Below, piece by piece: positions 38,478-48,618 of a stretch of DNA of 64,000 bases (positions are counted from its first letter, which is position 1; each line of letters begins with the position of its first letter). Position numbers and translations under genes: made by a program. Source of the DNA: Helicobacter jaachi (GTDB lineage Bacteria; Campylobacterota; Campylobacteria; Campylobacterales; Helicobacteraceae); NCBI RefSeq assembly GCF_000763135.2, contig NZ_JRPR02000001.1, positions 310,001 through 374,000 on the forward strand, written 5' to 3'. The notes under the pieces were generated by a model. The model was not told the DNA's origin, ran no database searches, and saw nothing but the letters and a program-made list of their open reading frames with translations.

Positions 38478-38957
38478 TTAGTTGGCAATCTTTTTTGCCA
38501 TATTTTTATCAAAATTTTCATAGCCCTGCACTCGCTCAAAGTAATCACTTAGCGCGTTATTATCCTTTGCAGGATTATAGACATCTCTATCACGCTTTGC
38601 GATAGCATCTTTATAGAATCTCACCTTGCAGTCAAGCTTATCAAGGGCATTTTGGTAAGATTCTATAATTTTTAATGTCTCCTCCCGTTGCGCCTGCATA
38701 ATTTCAAGCCGCTGCTCTAAAGTCTCATCGCCCATAAGGCACAAATGCACATAATGTTTGATTGCCTCAATGCTTAGCCCACCTCTGCGCAAGCAATGCA
38801 CGATAGCCACCCACTCTAAATCTTTATCACTAAAGTAGCGCACGCTCGCTGCACCACCACGCTCAACATAAGGAAATAGCCCCTCTTTAGCCCAAAATCT
38901 AATCGTATGGGCTGAAATACCTGTTTTTTTCTCCACTTCTTTAATCGTATAAGCCAT
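38478..38957 (-). CDS. MerR-family transcriptional regulator
   Basis: 159 residues from ATG 38957, preceded by AAGGAG. Winged-helix domain at about 1-70: YTIKEVEKKTGISAHTIRFWAKEGLFPYVER followed by RYFSDKDLEWVAIVHCLRRGGLSIEAIKHYV. A long coiled-coil dimerisation helix follows. No obvious metal-binding Cys cluster, so an organic-signal or stress sensor is more likely. It is divergent from proA-MFS with 121 bases between and may control that pair or itself. Confidence 0.9.
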   Translation of the reverse strand: MAYTIKEVEKKTGISAHTIRFWAKEGLFPYVERGGAASVRYFSDKDLEWVAIVHCLRRGGLSIEAIKHYVHLCLMGDETLEQRLEIMQAQREETLKIIESYQNALDKLDCKVRFYKDAIAKRDRDVYNPAKDNNALSDYFERVQGYENFDKNMAKKIAN

Positions 38958-38972
38958 ACTTACTCCTTTGTG

Positions 38973-38992
38973 CTTCAAGTGTAGTTCTTAAG
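38973..38992. promoter_or_regulatory. candidate MerR-type operator dyad
   Basis: CTTCAAG (38973-38979) and CTTAAG (38987-38992) form a loose CTT-AAG dyad 16-36 bases upstream of the regulator start. On the minus strand it lies downstream of a CATAAT -10-like box (38999-39004), a position suggesting autoregulation. Weak, inferred. Confidence 0.25.
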
Positions 38993-39043
38993 TCCGAAAT
39001 TATGGCAAAAAAGCGTTAATAGTATCAGCTTAAGGGTTTATGC

Positions 39044-39049
39044 TATAAT
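39044..39049 (+). promoter_or_regulatory. -10 box for proA
   Basis: Perfect TATAAT preceded by TATGC (extended -10), about 30 bases before the proA ATG. No good -35 is seen, as is usual for Helicobacter vegetative promoters. Confidence 0.55.
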
Positions 39050-39078
39050 GCGCTTAAAAATAACGCTGGGATTGGAAA

Positions 39079-40320
39079 ATGAAGCAAATGATGAAAGATA
39101 TGCTTAACAGAGCCAAAGAAAGCTCAAATGCGCTCATTACTTTAAGCGAGGATAGGCGTAATGCTGTGCTTAGGAGTATGGCAGATGAGATTGAGGCTCA
39201 AAGTGCCTTTATTTGCGCGCAAAATGCTAAAGATGTGCAAAAAGCCCACCATTTGCCCATAAATATGCAAAAAAGACTTGAATTAAATGACAAAAAAGTG
39301 CGCGCTATGGCGGATTCTATCCGCGATATTGCGCTTTTGCCCGCTGTGGTAGGGCAGGTGATGAGGCAATGGACGAATAAAGCAGGTTTAGAGATTAAGC
39401 AAATAAGCGTGCCACTTGGGGTAATTGGCGTGATTTATGAATCTCGCCCTAATGTTACAAGCGATGTTGCCGCGCTGTGCTTTAAAAGCGGAAATGTGTG
39501 TGTGCTTAAAGGCGGAAAAGAGGCTTATCAATCAAATTTGGCTATTTATAAAGCCTTGCAGTGCGCACTAGAGAAGCATGCTCTTCCAAAGCACTGCATA
39601 AGCATGATAGAGGATACTTCGCGCGAGGCGGTGTTGGAGTTTGTTAAAATGGACGCATATGTGGATTTGCTCATACCTCGCGGGGGTGAGGGACTTATTG
39701 AGTTTGTGAAGCACAATGCCACTATTCCTATCATCAAGCACGATAAAGGCGTGTGCCATACTTATATCCATAAAAGCGCGTCTTTGCGCATGGCAGAGGA
39801 AATTATCCTTAATGCAAAGCTAGGCTATCCTGCGGCGTGTAATGCGTGCGAATGTGTGCTACTTGATAAAGCATTGGTTGAGACATTTTTACCACATTTG
39901 CTTAATGTGCTGCATAAAAACGATGTGCGCGTGATGTTTGAAGATGCGACATGGCTTACTAAATATGGCGCGCAGGGCGATGATTTAGCCATATATGAAA
40001 AAGAGTGGGGCGATAAGATTATTAATCTTAAGGTGGTGAATGGCATAGATGAGGCATTAGCCCATATTGCGCGCTTTGGTTCAAAGCATTCAGAATCTAT
40101 AATTGCCAGTGATGAGCAAGCCTCCACGCGCTTTATGCAAGAAGTTGATGCGGCATGCGTGTATCTTAATGCTTCTACGCGCTTTAGTGATGGTGGGGAG
40201 TTTGGCTTTGGCGCGGAGGTTGGCATATCTACTTCTAAGTTTCATGCGCGCGGTCCTATGGGGATAGAATCCTTGCGAAGTTATAAATATTGTATCTATG
40301 GTAATGGGCAGGTGCGTTAA
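39079..40320 (+). CDS. proA: gamma-glutamyl phosphate reductase
   Basis: Second step of proline synthesis, reducing gamma-glutamyl phosphate to the semialdehyde. 413 residues, family length. [34 protein letters not shown] is the cofactor-binding segment; catalytic Cys in [14 protein letters not shown] (about residue 256); C-terminus [27 protein letters not shown]. proB is not in this window. The MFS gene starts immediately after the stop. Confidence 0.96.
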   Translation: MKQMMKDMLNRAKESSNALITLSEDRRNAVLRSMADEIEAQSAFICAQNAKDVQKAHHLPINMQKRLELNDKKVRAMADSIRDIALLPAVVGQVMRQWTNKAGLEIKQISVPLGVIGVIYESRPNVTSDVAALCFKSGNVCVLKGGKEAYQSNLAIYKALQCALEKHALPKHCISMIEDTSREAVLEFVKMDAYVDLLIPRGGEGLIEFVKHNATIPIIKHDKGVCHTYIHKSASLRMAEEIILNAKLGYPAACNACECVLLDKALVETFLPHLLNVLHKNDVRVMFEDATWLTKYGAQGDDLAIYEKEWGDKIINLKVVNGIDEALAHIARFGSKHSESIIASDEQASTRFMQEVDAACVYLNASTRFSDGGEFGFGAEVGISTSKFHARGPMGIESLRSYKYCIYGNGQVR

Positions 40321-41553
40321 ATGCGAGCAAGTGCGCCTTTTAAAACTTGGCTGCCTGTAGTGTCTCTCTCATGTGCGGCGTTTGTGTTTAATACTTCGGA
40401 ATTTGTGCCTATTGGGCTTTTGAACGCTATTGCGAGTGATTTTCATATGAGTGAGGCGCACGCAGGGCTGCTTGTTAGCATTTATGCGTGGGTGGTGGCT
40501 TTGTTTTCTTTGCCTTTAATGCTTTTATGCTCGCGTGTGGAGTTAAAAAGGCTTATGCTTTGCGTGATTGCACTTTTTACGCTTTCTCATTTTCTTTCTG
40601 CGTTTTCTAGCGGCTATTATATGCTTATGGTTTCGCGTATTGGCGTAGCACTCTCTCATTCGCTTTTTTGGTCTATTGCCTCGCCTATGGCTGTGAATGT
40701 CGCGCCAAAAGGCAAGCAAAGTATGGCTCTAGGCTTTATAATTACTGGCACTTCGCTTGCTATGGTTGCTGGGCTGCCGCTTGGGCGAGTGATTGGGCTA
40801 TATATTGATTGGCGCACGACTTTTGGCGTTATTGGCGTGTTTGCGCTGCTCATTGGTATTTTGTTTTATGTCGTTTTTCCTACTATTGAGCCTTTGCAGA
40901 CTTCGCACCCTACGCAAAATCCGCTAGATTCTAAACATAGGCATGCTGCGTGGGCGGCTAATCTCTTAATGCTTATTAAAAATGAAAAGTTTTTAAGAAT
41001 CTGCTTTTTGACTATGATTTTTATCACTGCGCATTTTACAGCTTACACCTACATAGAGCCGCTTTTAGCGCAAGTAAGCGGCTTTAGCGATGGTGCTATC
41101 ACTTTTGTGCTTGTGCTTTTTGGGCTTATGGGCATAATATCTAGCGTGCTTTTTTCAAAATACTATGATAGATTCCATAAATATTTTGTTTTTGGCTGTT
41201 TGTTTGGGCTGTGGATTAGCTTTGGTGGGCTATATTTGATAGAATCTTATAAAATAGCAGTAATTATGCTTTGTGCATTTTGGGGAATGTGTATTATGTT
41301 TTTTGGGCTGGTGTTTCAGTCTCAAACCATTGCCATATCCAAAGAGGCAAGCATGATAGCTATGTCAATTTACTCTGGCATTTATAATGTCGGCATAGCT
41401 AGCGGAGCGATGATTGGCGGCGCTGTGGTTAATCACCTTGGCATAGCGTATGTGGGCTTAGCAGCCAGCCTTTTGGCTTTATTAGCTGGGCTTTATTTTG
41501 TGTTTAAAATGCCCTTTGCAAGGGTGTTTAATAGATGGACAAATGAGAATTAA
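40321..41553 (+). CDS. MFS transporter, DHA1/SotB-like efflux family
   Basis: 410-residue polytopic protein with 12 TM segments. N-terminal AAFVFNTSEFVPIGLLNAIASDFHMSEAHAGLLVSIYAWVVALFSLPLML matches the SotB/AraJ-type sugar-efflux and drug-efflux MFS group. A loop between TM6 and TM7 (about residues 190-220) carries an AGAATCT copy. It begins at the base after the proA stop. Substrate unknown. Confidence 0.9.
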   Translation: MRASAPFKTWLPVVSLSCAAFVFNTSEFVPIGLLNAIASDFHMSEAHAGLLVSIYAWVVALFSLPLMLLCSRVELKRLMLCVIALFTLSHFLSAFSSGYYMLMVSRIGVALSHSLFWSIASPMAVNVAPKGKQSMALGFIITGTSLAMVAGLPLGRVIGLYIDWRTTFGVIGVFALLIGILFYVVFPTIEPLQTSHPTQNPLDSKHRHAAWAANLLMLIKNEKFLRICFLTMIFITAHFTAYTYIEPLLAQVSGFSDGAITFVLVLFGLMGIISSVLFSKYYDRFHKYFVFGCLFGLWISFGGLYLIESYKIAVIMLCAFWGMCIMFFGLVFQSQTIAISKEASMIAMSIYSGIYNVGIASGAMIGGAVVNHLGIAYVGLAASLLALLAGLYFVFKMPFARVFNRWTNEN

Positions 41554-41562
41554 GGAGAGCAA

Positions 41563-42357
41563 ATGCTAGATAAAAAACTCACACTAAATGCCTTTAAAGC
41601 GAAAAAAAATAAAGAAAAAATCGCGGCTATCACGGCGTATGACGCTCTTATGGCGCATATTTTTGATGGGCGCGTGGATATGATTTTGGTTGGCGATAGC
41701 CTAAAAATGAGCTTTGGTGGGGAGTGCAGCACGCTTGGTGCGAGTGTGGGCGAGATGATTTATCACGCAAAGGCGGTAAGTCACGCGGTAAAAAAGTCCT
41801 TTCTTATCGCGGATATGCCCTTTGGCAGCTATTCTAGCAAGGAAGTCGCGCTAAAAAACGCGCTTAGATTCTATAAATCTTGCGAGATTGACGCGCTAAA
41901 ACTCGAGGTGGGGGCGGATAAACTTGAAGTCGTGCGTGCGCTGTGCGATGAGGGAATGGCGATAATGGCGCACATTGGGCTAAAGCCGCAGTTTATGCGA
42001 TTTGATGGGGGCTTTAAGGTGAAGGGCAAAAGTGAGGCAGAGGCGCAAAGTCTCATTGATTTGGCGCGAAATTTGCAGGAAGTGGGCGTGTTTGGCTTGC
42101 TGATTGAAGGCGTGGTAAGTGAAGTGGCAAGTAAAATTACGCAAAGCGTTAGCATTCCTACCATTGGCATAGGCGCTGGGGGCGGCTGTGATGGGCAGAT
42201 TCTAGTGTGGAGCGATGCGTTTGGATTTTTTGATACTTTTAAGCCAAAATTTGTGCGCCATTATCTAAATGGCAAAGAGCTGCTGCAAGGCGCGCTAGAT
42301 TCTTATGTGAGAGATGTGAAAAATGGGGCTTTTCCAAGTGAGAGCGAGAGTTATTAG
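41563..42357 (+). CDS. panB: 3-methyl-2-oxobutanoate hydroxymethyltransferase
   Basis: First step of pantothenate synthesis, adding a hydroxymethyl group from methylene-THF to ketoisovalerate. 264 residues. [25 protein letters not shown] holds Mg ligands; [21 protein letters not shown] and [24 protein letters not shown] follow. AAGGAG precedes the ATG. ruvB starts nine bases later; this panB-ruvB order is known in H. pylori. Confidence 0.96.
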   Translation: MLDKKLTLNAFKAKKNKEKIAAITAYDALMAHIFDGRVDMILVGDSLKMSFGGECSTLGASVGEMIYHAKAVSHAVKKSFLIADMPFGSYSSKEVALKNALRFYKSCEIDALKLEVGADKLEVVRALCDEGMAIMAHIGLKPQFMRFDGGFKVKGKSEAEAQSLIDLARNLQEVGVFGLLIEGVVSEVASKITQSVSIPTIGIGAGGGCDGQILVWSDAFGFFDTFKPKFVRHYLNGKELLQGALDSYVRDVKNGAFPSESESY

Positions 42358-42365
42358 GATTAGCA

Positions 42366-43409
42366 ATGGAAAAGCTCACACTAGCAGAAACCAATCGCGT
42401 CGTAGAGGTAGAGAAATTTAGTTTTGAATCCGCGCAAGAAGCCTCACTGCGCCCGAGTGTGTGGGAGGAATATATCGGACAGGAAAAAATTAAGAAAAAT
42501 CTAAAAGTGTTTATTGAGGCAAGCAAAAAGCGTGGAGAGTGCCTCGACCATATTTTATTTTTTGGACCGCCCGGGCTTGGAAAGACGACGCTTAGCCATA
42601 TTATCGCGCATGAAATGGGGAGCAATATCAAAGTAAGTGCTGCGCCCATGATTGAAAAATCTGGCGATTTAGCAGCGATTTTAACTAATCTTAGCGCGGG
42701 GGATATTTTATTTATCGATGAGATACACCGCTTAAGCCCTGCTATTGAGGAGATTTTGTATCCTGCGATGGAGGATTTTAGGCTTGATATTATTATTGGT
42801 TCAGGACCTGCTGCGCAGACGCTTAAGATTGATTTAGCGCCATTTACGCTTATTGGCGCGACAACGCGCGCGGGAATGCTTTCAAATCCACTGCGCGATA
42901 GATTTGGTATGAGTTTTCGTCTGCAGTTTTATGAGCCTAAAGAGCTTGCAAATATCGTGCTACGCGCTGCTAAAAAGCTTGGGAGAAATCTTGCGCATAA
43001 TGGAGCAGATGAGATTGCTCGCCGCTCGCGTGGCACACCGCGTATCGCATTGCGGCTTTTGAGGCGCGTGAGGGACTTTGCTGATGTGAGTGATGGGGGG
43101 ATTGATAGGGAGATTGATTTGCAATGCGTGAATTACGCGCTTAATGAACTTGGTGTGAATGAACTTGGCTTTGATGAACTGGATTTGCGCTATTTGGCCA
43201 TTTTGGCAGAATCTAGGGGGAAGGCAATAGGCTTAAATACCATTGCTGCGGCGATGAGCGAGGACGAGGCGACTATTGAAGATGTGATTGAGCCTTATTT
43301 GCTGGCAAATGGCTATTTGGAGCGCACGGCAAAAGGGCGCATAGCAAGCCCAAAGACTTATGAACTCCTGCGCATTCCTTTTTTGGAGCAAAAGGGACTT
43401 TTTGAGTAG
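42366..43409 (+). CDS. ruvB: Holliday junction branch migration helicase RuvB
   Basis: AAA+ motor of the RuvAB complex. 347 residues. [18 protein letters not shown], Walker [18 protein letters not shown], Walker [17 protein letters not shown], sensor [18 protein letters not shown], arginine-finger region and the C-terminal winged helix ([18 protein letters not shown] ... [16 protein letters not shown]). AGGA precedes the ATG. Confidence 0.97.
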   Translation: MEKLTLAETNRVVEVEKFSFESAQEASLRPSVWEEYIGQEKIKKNLKVFIEASKKRGECLDHILFFGPPGLGKTTLSHIIAHEMGSNIKVSAAPMIEKSGDLAAILTNLSAGDILFIDEIHRLSPAIEEILYPAMEDFRLDIIIGSGPAAQTLKIDLAPFTLIGATTRAGMLSNPLRDRFGMSFRLQFYEPKELANIVLRAAKKLGRNLAHNGADEIARRSRGTPRIALRLLRRVRDFADVSDGGIDREIDLQCVNYALNELGVNELGFDELDLRYLAILAESRGKAIGLNTIAAAMSEDEATIEDVIEPYLLANGYLERTAKGRIASPKTYELLRIPFLEQKGLFE

Positions 43410-43422
43410 GTTCTGTAGAAAT

Positions 43423-43491
43423 TATAGAATCTAACTTTAAGAGATGAAGTTGATAGACTGTACAAGTGGATTATAACTTTATATTTTAGGC
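43423..43491 (+). repeat. dispersed intergenic element, partial copy C
   Basis: Starts with TATAGAATCT (43423-43432) and matches the first half of copies A and B: TTGATA at 43450-43455, 16 bases, TATAAC at 43472-43477, then CTTTATATTTTAGGC. After 43491 similarity fades and the distal word copy is absent. Lies between convergent ruvB and waaC. Confidence 0.6.
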
Positions 43492-43602
43492 ATAATTGTG
43501 CGGCTCCAGCTGAAGCTACAAAACAATGCTTTTTATAACCTTATGCAATGAAATAGGTAAATGGCTATTTGTGCGCTTTTAAATACATCTTTTAATTCCG
43601 CT

Positions 43603-44730
43603 TTAAATCTTTAAAATCTCATTTTTGAATACATTAAAAATATCATTTGGACTAATAGATTCTATCTCGAAATTATCGCTTTGTGAGACAAGGTAAGGGT
43701 TGCCTAAAAGTATGCGTGAAAGCTCTGTATTTCGCATATTCTTAGAGCTTTTTTTATTTTTTTTAGAATCTTTAGATTCTGTATTTTTAGAATCTTTATT
43801 CCCATAAAGGCTAATAGTTGGCACACCAAGAGCCCACGCAAGATAAGTTAGCCCCGTATCTCCGCCAATAGCGCAATTCATATTGCTTAGCATATATTTT
43901 AAGCTATTAAAATCAAGGTTATGAAGCTTTATACATTCTATATTTTCTAACTTTAAAGCATTAAAAATTTCATTGGCACTATCAATATTATCCTTAAAAG
44001 TTAGGAAAAATGTAGTATTTATAGAATCTAAAGTATTAATTTTCCTAGCTAATTCAATAAATTGTTTAGCTGGATAAATTTTCTCTTTAATAGATGCCTC
44101 AAGCACAAATAAGATTCTATAACACTTGTTTTCTAGTATTTTAAAAAGGGTAGAATCTAGCGTATTTTTATTGTAAGAAAAGCCATTTTTACGCAGTCTT
44201 AACGCAGTTTTTAAATCGCTTTGCAAAAGATTTGAATGCCCATTTTCAGGCTCTAAAATCTTAATAGATTCTATAATAAGCTTAAAATTTCGCTCCAAAA
44301 TATTAGCGTGATAACTAATATGAATTTTTTTAGAATAAAAAAAACTAGCTAGGCTTTCACGAGCGCTTTTAAAGCTAAAACCGATAAATTCTTTAGAATC
44401 TAGCATTTTAGTAACTATCCCAGATTTAATAAGACCCTGCAAATCAAGCACAACATCATACTCCCCGCAATTTTTACAATATTTTTTAAGGCTCAAAAGT
44501 CCGCTAATACTTCTTAAGTTTTTTTTAAAATCAAGCACATGCAAACAATCAATCACAGGCGAATCCACCAAAATATCCGCAAATCTTTTATCAATAAACC
44601 ACTCAATTCTAAGCGTCTCGCCCTTATGCGTCAAAAAAGCCTTTTTTATCTCGCCTAAAAAGCCCAAAAAACTCGCACTAATAATCACATCGCCAAGCGC
44701 ACTAAGACGCACAATCGCCACCCTTTTCAC
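43603..44730 (-). CDS. waaC: lipopolysaccharide heptosyltransferase I
   Basis: GT9 enzyme adding the first heptose to Kdo in the LPS inner core. 375 residues. VAIVRLSALGDVIISASFLGF at the N-terminus, DVVLDLQGLIKSGIVTKML, and CAIGGDTGLTYLAWALGVPTISLYG near residue 290. Directly after that loop comes a ~27-residue insertion KDSKNTESKDSKKNKKSSK (nt ~43725-43805) holding three AGAATCT copies; comparable GT9 enzymes go straight from LYG to a short loop. More AT-rich than its neighbours. Confidence 0.92.
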   Translation of the reverse strand: MKRVAIVRLSALGDVIISASFLGFLGEIKKAFLTHKGETLRIEWFIDKRFADILVDSPVIDCLHVLDFKKNLRSISGLLSLKKYCKNCGEYDVVLDLQGLIKSGIVTKMLDSKEFIGFSFKSARESLASFFYSKKIHISYHANILERNFKLIIESIKILEPENGHSNLLQSDLKTALRLRKNGFSYNKNTLDSTLFKILENKCYRILFVLEASIKEKIYPAKQFIELARKINTLDSINTTFFLTFKDNIDSANEIFNALKLENIECIKLHNLDFNSLKYMLSNMNCAIGGDTGLTYLAWALGVPTISLYGNKDSKNTESKDSKKNKKSSKNMRNTELSRILLGNPYLVSQSDNFEIESISPNDIFNVFKNEILKI

Positions 44731-44889
44731 ACTACCTCTTTAACTATTCAACTTGTAAAAAATCAGATTAAAACCCTTTATTGTGATTGTATCTATGAAA
44801 TACTAAAAATAATAAAATATTCCTATTATGACTACATAAAATACAAAAAAACCATAATAAAATAAATGCTATCTATTTTGTAAAAACCC

Positions 44890-46230
44890 CTAGCGATTTT
44901 TTATCATATCGGCTATGAGAAATGCCATTTCCATAGCTTGTGTGGCGTTTAGGCGCGGGTCGCACTGCGTGTTATAGTTGCACGCCAAGCCCTCCTCTGT
45001 GATGTCCTGCGAGCCGCCCACGCACTCTGTTACATTCATACCTGTCATCTCTAAATGCACGCCCCCAGCGTAGCTACCATATGCCTTATGGATTTCAAAA
45101 AAGCTCTTTACCTCATCAAGCACATTATCAAACACGCGTGTCTTGTAGCCATTATGCGCTTTTATGGTGTTGCCATGCATAGGGTCGCAACTCCATAGAA
45201 TCTCGCGCCCCTCGCGGTTTATAGATTCTAAAAGTTTGGGGAAATGTGCCTTAATCTTATCCGCGCCCATACGCACGATGAGGTTTAGCCTACCGCTTTG
45301 ATTATGGGGATTAAGGATATCGCAAAGTCCCATAATATCAGCCTTTGTAGCCGTTGGTCCAATTTTTACACCAATAGGATTTTTCACCCCGCGCAAAAAT
45401 TCGATATGCGCCTCATCAAGCCCCCTTGTGCGCTCGCCAATCCACAGCATATGCGCCGAGCAGTCATACCATTCTCCAGTGAGTGAATCTTCGCGACAGA
45501 GCGGCTCCTCATAATTTAGCACAAGGGCTTCATGAGAGGTGTAAAATTCTGTTTCGCGTAAAGTAGGCGTATGCTTAGAATCTATCCCGCAAGCTTTCAT
45601 AAAATCAAGTGCTTGCGTGATGCGCGAGGCAAGCTCCTCGTATTTTTGCCCAAAGGCATTGTTTTTCACAAAGCTTAGATTCCATTTATGCACTTGATGC
45701 AAGTCGGCAAATCCTCCTTGTGCAAACGCACGCAAGAGATTAAGCGTAGCAGCACTTTGATTATACGCCTGCAGTAGGCGACTAGGGTCATGCTCGCGCG
45801 CTTCTTGCGTGAAAGCCATATCATTAATCATATCGCCGCGATAGCTAGGCAGGCTCACGCCATTATAAGATTCTGTATCGCTTGAGCGTGGTTTGGCAAA
45901 CTGCCCCGCAATGCGCCCCACTTTGACTATAGGGCATAATCCCCCAAATGTGAGGATTGCGCCCATTTGCATAATCACCTTAAACAAATCGCGGATATTG
46001 ATAGCATTAAATTGCGAAAAGCTCTCCGCACAATCCCCGCCCTGTAGTAAAAACGCCTCTCCCCTACACACTTTAGCCAATCTCTCTTGCAAAGCTCGTG
46101 CCTCGCCAGCAAAGACAAGCGGCGGATAAGATTTAAGCTGCGCCTCTACAGATTCTAAAAGTGCTGTATTTTTGTAAGTAGGGTGCTGCTTAATGGGCTT
46201 AGTGCGCCAACTTTTTGCATTCCATTGCAT
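44890..46230 (-). CDS. aroG: 3-deoxy-7-phosphoheptulonate synthase, class II
   Basis: First step of the shikimate pathway, condensing PEP with erythrose-4-P. 446 residues, plant-like AroA-II class rather than E. coli AroFGH. Signatures: [74 protein letters not shown] and [18 protein letters not shown] 46230 has AAGGAGGA. Symbol varies between genomes (aroF/aroG/aroH). Confidence 0.95.
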   Translation of the reverse strand: MQWNAKSWRTKPIKQHPTYKNTALLESVEAQLKSYPPLVFAGEARALQERLAKVCRGEAFLLQGGDCAESFSQFNAINIRDLFKVIMQMGAILTFGGLCPIVKVGRIAGQFAKPRSSDTESYNGVSLPSYRGDMINDMAFTQEAREHDPSRLLQAYNQSAATLNLLRAFAQGGFADLHQVHKWNLSFVKNNAFGQKYEELASRITQALDFMKACGIDSKHTPTLRETEFYTSHEALVLNYEEPLCREDSLTGEWYDCSAHMLWIGERTRGLDEAHIEFLRGVKNPIGVKIGPTATKADIMGLCDILNPHNQSGRLNLIVRMGADKIKAHFPKLLESINREGREILWSCDPMHGNTIKAHNGYKTRVFDNVLDEVKSFFEIHKAYGSYAGGVHLEMTGMNVTECVGGSQDITEEGLACNYNTQCDPRLNATQAMEMAFLIADMIKNR

Positions 46231-46251
46231 AAATCCTCCTTAAATGCTGTG

Positions 46252-47007
46252 TTATTGTTTGTGATTTTTATACACATTGAGTGCAGCGGGGGCTTGAGTG
46301 GTGGGCATAATCTCAAGGCGATTAATATTTACATGATGAGGCAGGCTTGCTACCCAAAACACGCATTGAGCGATGTCTGCTGACATAAGCGGCGTGGTGT
46401 CTGCATATACACTTTTGGCTTTTTGCACATCGCCCTTAAATCGCACTTGTGAAAACTCGCTCCCATCACAAAGTCCGGGTTCAATATCTGTAACGCGAAT
46501 ATTTTTATCATACAAATCCGCGCGTAAATTCAGGCTAAATTGCTTCACAAATGCCTTTGTCGCGCCATACACATTCCCACCCGGATAAGGATAAGTCCCA
46601 GCAATAGAGCCGATATTAATAATATGCCCATAGCCCTGCGCGACCATTTGAGGTAAAAGCAGGTGAGTGAGTTTAATTAGAGCTAGCACATTTACTTCTA
46701 CCATTTGTTGCCAGTCGGCCATATCGGCTTTATCTGCGCTTGTTAAGCCTAGAGCTAATCCTGCATTATTGACTAGCATATCAATATTTTGAAATGCTTC
46801 GGGCAGGGCTTTTAGGGCAGATTCTATAAATTGTGTATCGCGCACATCAGCCACAATCATTTCACACAGCGCGCCTAACTCGTTTTTAAGAGCTATGAGC
46901 CTCTCCTCCCTGCGCGCTAGAATAATCACCCTATGCCCATTATGAGCAAAAATCTTTGCAATATCTGCTCCAAACCCCGAAGATGCGCCTGTAATAAGTG
47001 CTGTCAT
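46252..47007 (-). CDS. SDR-family NAD(P)-dependent oxidoreductase (YdfG-like)
   Basis: 251 residues, classical short-chain dehydrogenase: nucleotide motif ALITGASSGFGADIAKIFA, then ADVRD, MLVNNAGLALG, NIGSIAGTYPYPGGNVYGATKAF with Ser, Tyr and Lys in place. The TADIEPGLC-type segment reads VTDIEPGLCDGSEFS, resembling YdfG 3-hydroxy-acid dehydrogenases. Substrate uncertain. AAAGGAG precedes ATG 47007. Confidence 0.9.
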   Translation of the reverse strand: MTALITGASSGFGADIAKIFAHNGHRVIILARREERLIALKNELGALCEMIVADVRDTQFIESALKALPEAFQNIDMLVNNAGLALGLTSADKADMADWQQMVEVNVLALIKLTHLLLPQMVAQGYGHIINIGSIAGTYPYPGGNVYGATKAFVKQFSLNLRADLYDKNIRVTDIEPGLCDGSEFSQVRFKGDVQKAKSVYADTTPLMSADIAQCVFWVASLPHHVNINRLEIMPTTQAPAALNVYKNHKQ

Positions 47008-47034
47008 ATGAACTCCTTTAGTTTAAGTGTGATG

Positions 47035-47943
47035 TTAATGTGTGCAAAGCTCAAAAGTCTGCCTATGCGCTACAAACTCTATTTTCCCCTCTCTCACAAG
47101 CTCATTAATGAGGCGCTTAAAGAGCTTTTTGCTCATTTTAAAGGCATCAAAAATGGCTTGCGGTGAGGAGGAAAAATTAAGATAAAGCGGCATACTCTCA
47201 AGCAATATCGCCTTTTGATTATGGCTGCTTGGCGGATAAAGTGTTAAGTCTATCTTGCCATCTTTGCGCACGGCTTTAATGTAGGCATTAATAGATGCGC
47301 CTAAGGTAAGATTTTCAGCACTTTTGGGCAATTCATTTTTATAAATAAGCCCATAATAGGCATTATCTATCGCGCAGCCAAAGCCAAGAGGTGTTTGCTC
47401 AAAGACAAAGGCTTTAGTAAGCGTATGCGGCGCATAGAGTGCAGGGCGTGCGCTTTTAAGGTAAGATTTAATGCCTTGCTTAGCAATGAGCCGCCCTTGC
47501 TTATCAAGGGTGATAAATACGCAGACTTTTTGCTTTAGGCTAAATTTATGAGGAGTTTTGCTTGGCATAAAAATATGTTTGTCTAAGCCTAAATCCAAAA
47601 AGCAGCCAAAAGGCGCATAGCCTACCACTTCAAGTTGTGCTATATCGCCATATTGTGCCTTTGGGGTTTGTGTGGTTGCCACTAATCTATCGCTAGAATC
47701 TGTAAGGATAAATGCCTCTACTTCATCATTTATGGCGTGCGTGGGGGTTAGAAATTTCTTTGGTAAAAGCACTTCTGTAGCGTGCGTATAAGATAAATGT
47801 GATGATAGAATCTGCGCCTCTTTCGCGCGCAAATACGCTCCATGCGCGCTAAATCTGGCGATATAGAGCTTTTGCACTCTGCCTATAATAATGGCAGATT
47901 CTGTGTTAGTGCATGGTTTTAAGGAGGGTTTGGAACTGCTCAA
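47035..47943 (-). CDS. CvfB/YitL-like S1-domain RNA-binding protein
   Basis: 302 residues with tandem S1-like beta modules: GRVQKLYIARFSAHGAYLRAKE, then GDIAQLEVVGYAPFGCFLDLGLDKHIFMP, and a winged-helix C-terminus AIFDAFKMSKKLFKRLINELVREGKIEF. This fits the CvfB family implicated in RNA binding. TTG start at 47943 overlaps the DUF305 gene by 38 bases; no in-frame ATG lies near the domain start, so the exact start is uncertain. Confidence 0.78.
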   Translation of the reverse strand: MSSSKPSLKPCTNTESAIIIGRVQKLYIARFSAHGAYLRAKEAQILSSHLSYTHATEVLLPKKFLTPTHAINDEVEAFILTDSSDRLVATTQTPKAQYGDIAQLEVVGYAPFGCFLDLGLDKHIFMPSKTPHKFSLKQKVCVFITLDKQGRLIAKQGIKSYLKSARPALYAPHTLTKAFVFEQTPLGFGCAIDNAYYGLIYKNELPKSAENLTLGASINAYIKAVRKDGKIDLTLYPPSSHNQKAILLESMPLYLNFSSSPQAIFDAFKMSKKLFKRLINELVREGKIEFVAHRQTFELCTH

Positions 47944-48556
47944 TTTCTTGCTCTTGGTCTTTAATAATGCGCAGGGCGATAGCTTTTATATCCTCATTTT
48001 GCGTATATTGCAAAATCTGCTTAGAGGCATTAACCGCGCCTTGATGATGAGGTATCATACCTAATAAAAAATCTTTATCAATCTTGTGTGTAAGCTTAAT
48101 GCTGCTCATATCTTTGCCCATAGCCTCCATATCGGCTTTGGCTTGATTATTAAAAAGCGTAACTTCTTTTGGGCTATAGAGCTTTTTTTGCTCTTTGAGC
48201 GGCGGTAAGAGGGCTTCAAATTCCGCGATTTCAGCCTCTTGCGCTTTAATAATATTTTGTGCAATGGCACGCACTTTTTTATTTTTAGAATGTTCAAGGA
48301 GTAATTTTGCAGAATCTATAGCGCCTTGATGATGAGGTATCATATTGGTTAAAAAATTTAAATCCAAATTATCATCTTCTAAAAATACCGCTTTCATCAT
48401 TGGTTCATGCATGGCGTTAAGTATTTGCGTAGAGAGCGAAGGCGCTTTAGAATCTAGCATTTCTTGGTGATGCTGCATGGTGTGGGCTGGGGCATTTTGT
48501 GCTAAGAGGTGGGCAAAGCTAAGGGCTAGCGCGCTAAGTAAGAGCTTAATATGCAT
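47906..48556 (-). CDS. exported DUF305 protein, tandem duplicated
   Basis: 216 residues with a cleavable-looking signal peptide (MHIKLLLSALALSFAHLLAQ). Two copies of the DUF305 core: LDLNFLTNMIPHHQGAIDSAKLL and KDFLLGMIPHHQGAVNASKQIL, about 95 residues apart, each followed by IIKAQE/IIKDQE. The family is a ferritin-like four-helix fold whose HH pairs may bind metal, often copper-related. AAGGAG precedes ATG 48556. Confidence 0.9.
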   Translation of the reverse strand: MHIKLLLSALALSFAHLLAQNAPAHTMQHHQEMLDSKAPSLSTQILNAMHEPMMKAVFLEDDNLDLNFLTNMIPHHQGAIDSAKLLLEHSKNKKVRAIAQNIIKAQEAEIAEFEALLPPLKEQKKLYSPKEVTLFNNQAKADMEAMGKDMSSIKLTHKIDKDFLLGMIPHHQGAVNASKQILQYTQNEDIKAIALRIIKDQEQEIEQFQTLLKTMH

Positions 48557-48618
48557 AAAATCTCCTTATAAATTAAGTGGATTACAATCATAACAAAAAA
48601 GTTTGCAATTTGTGTAAA

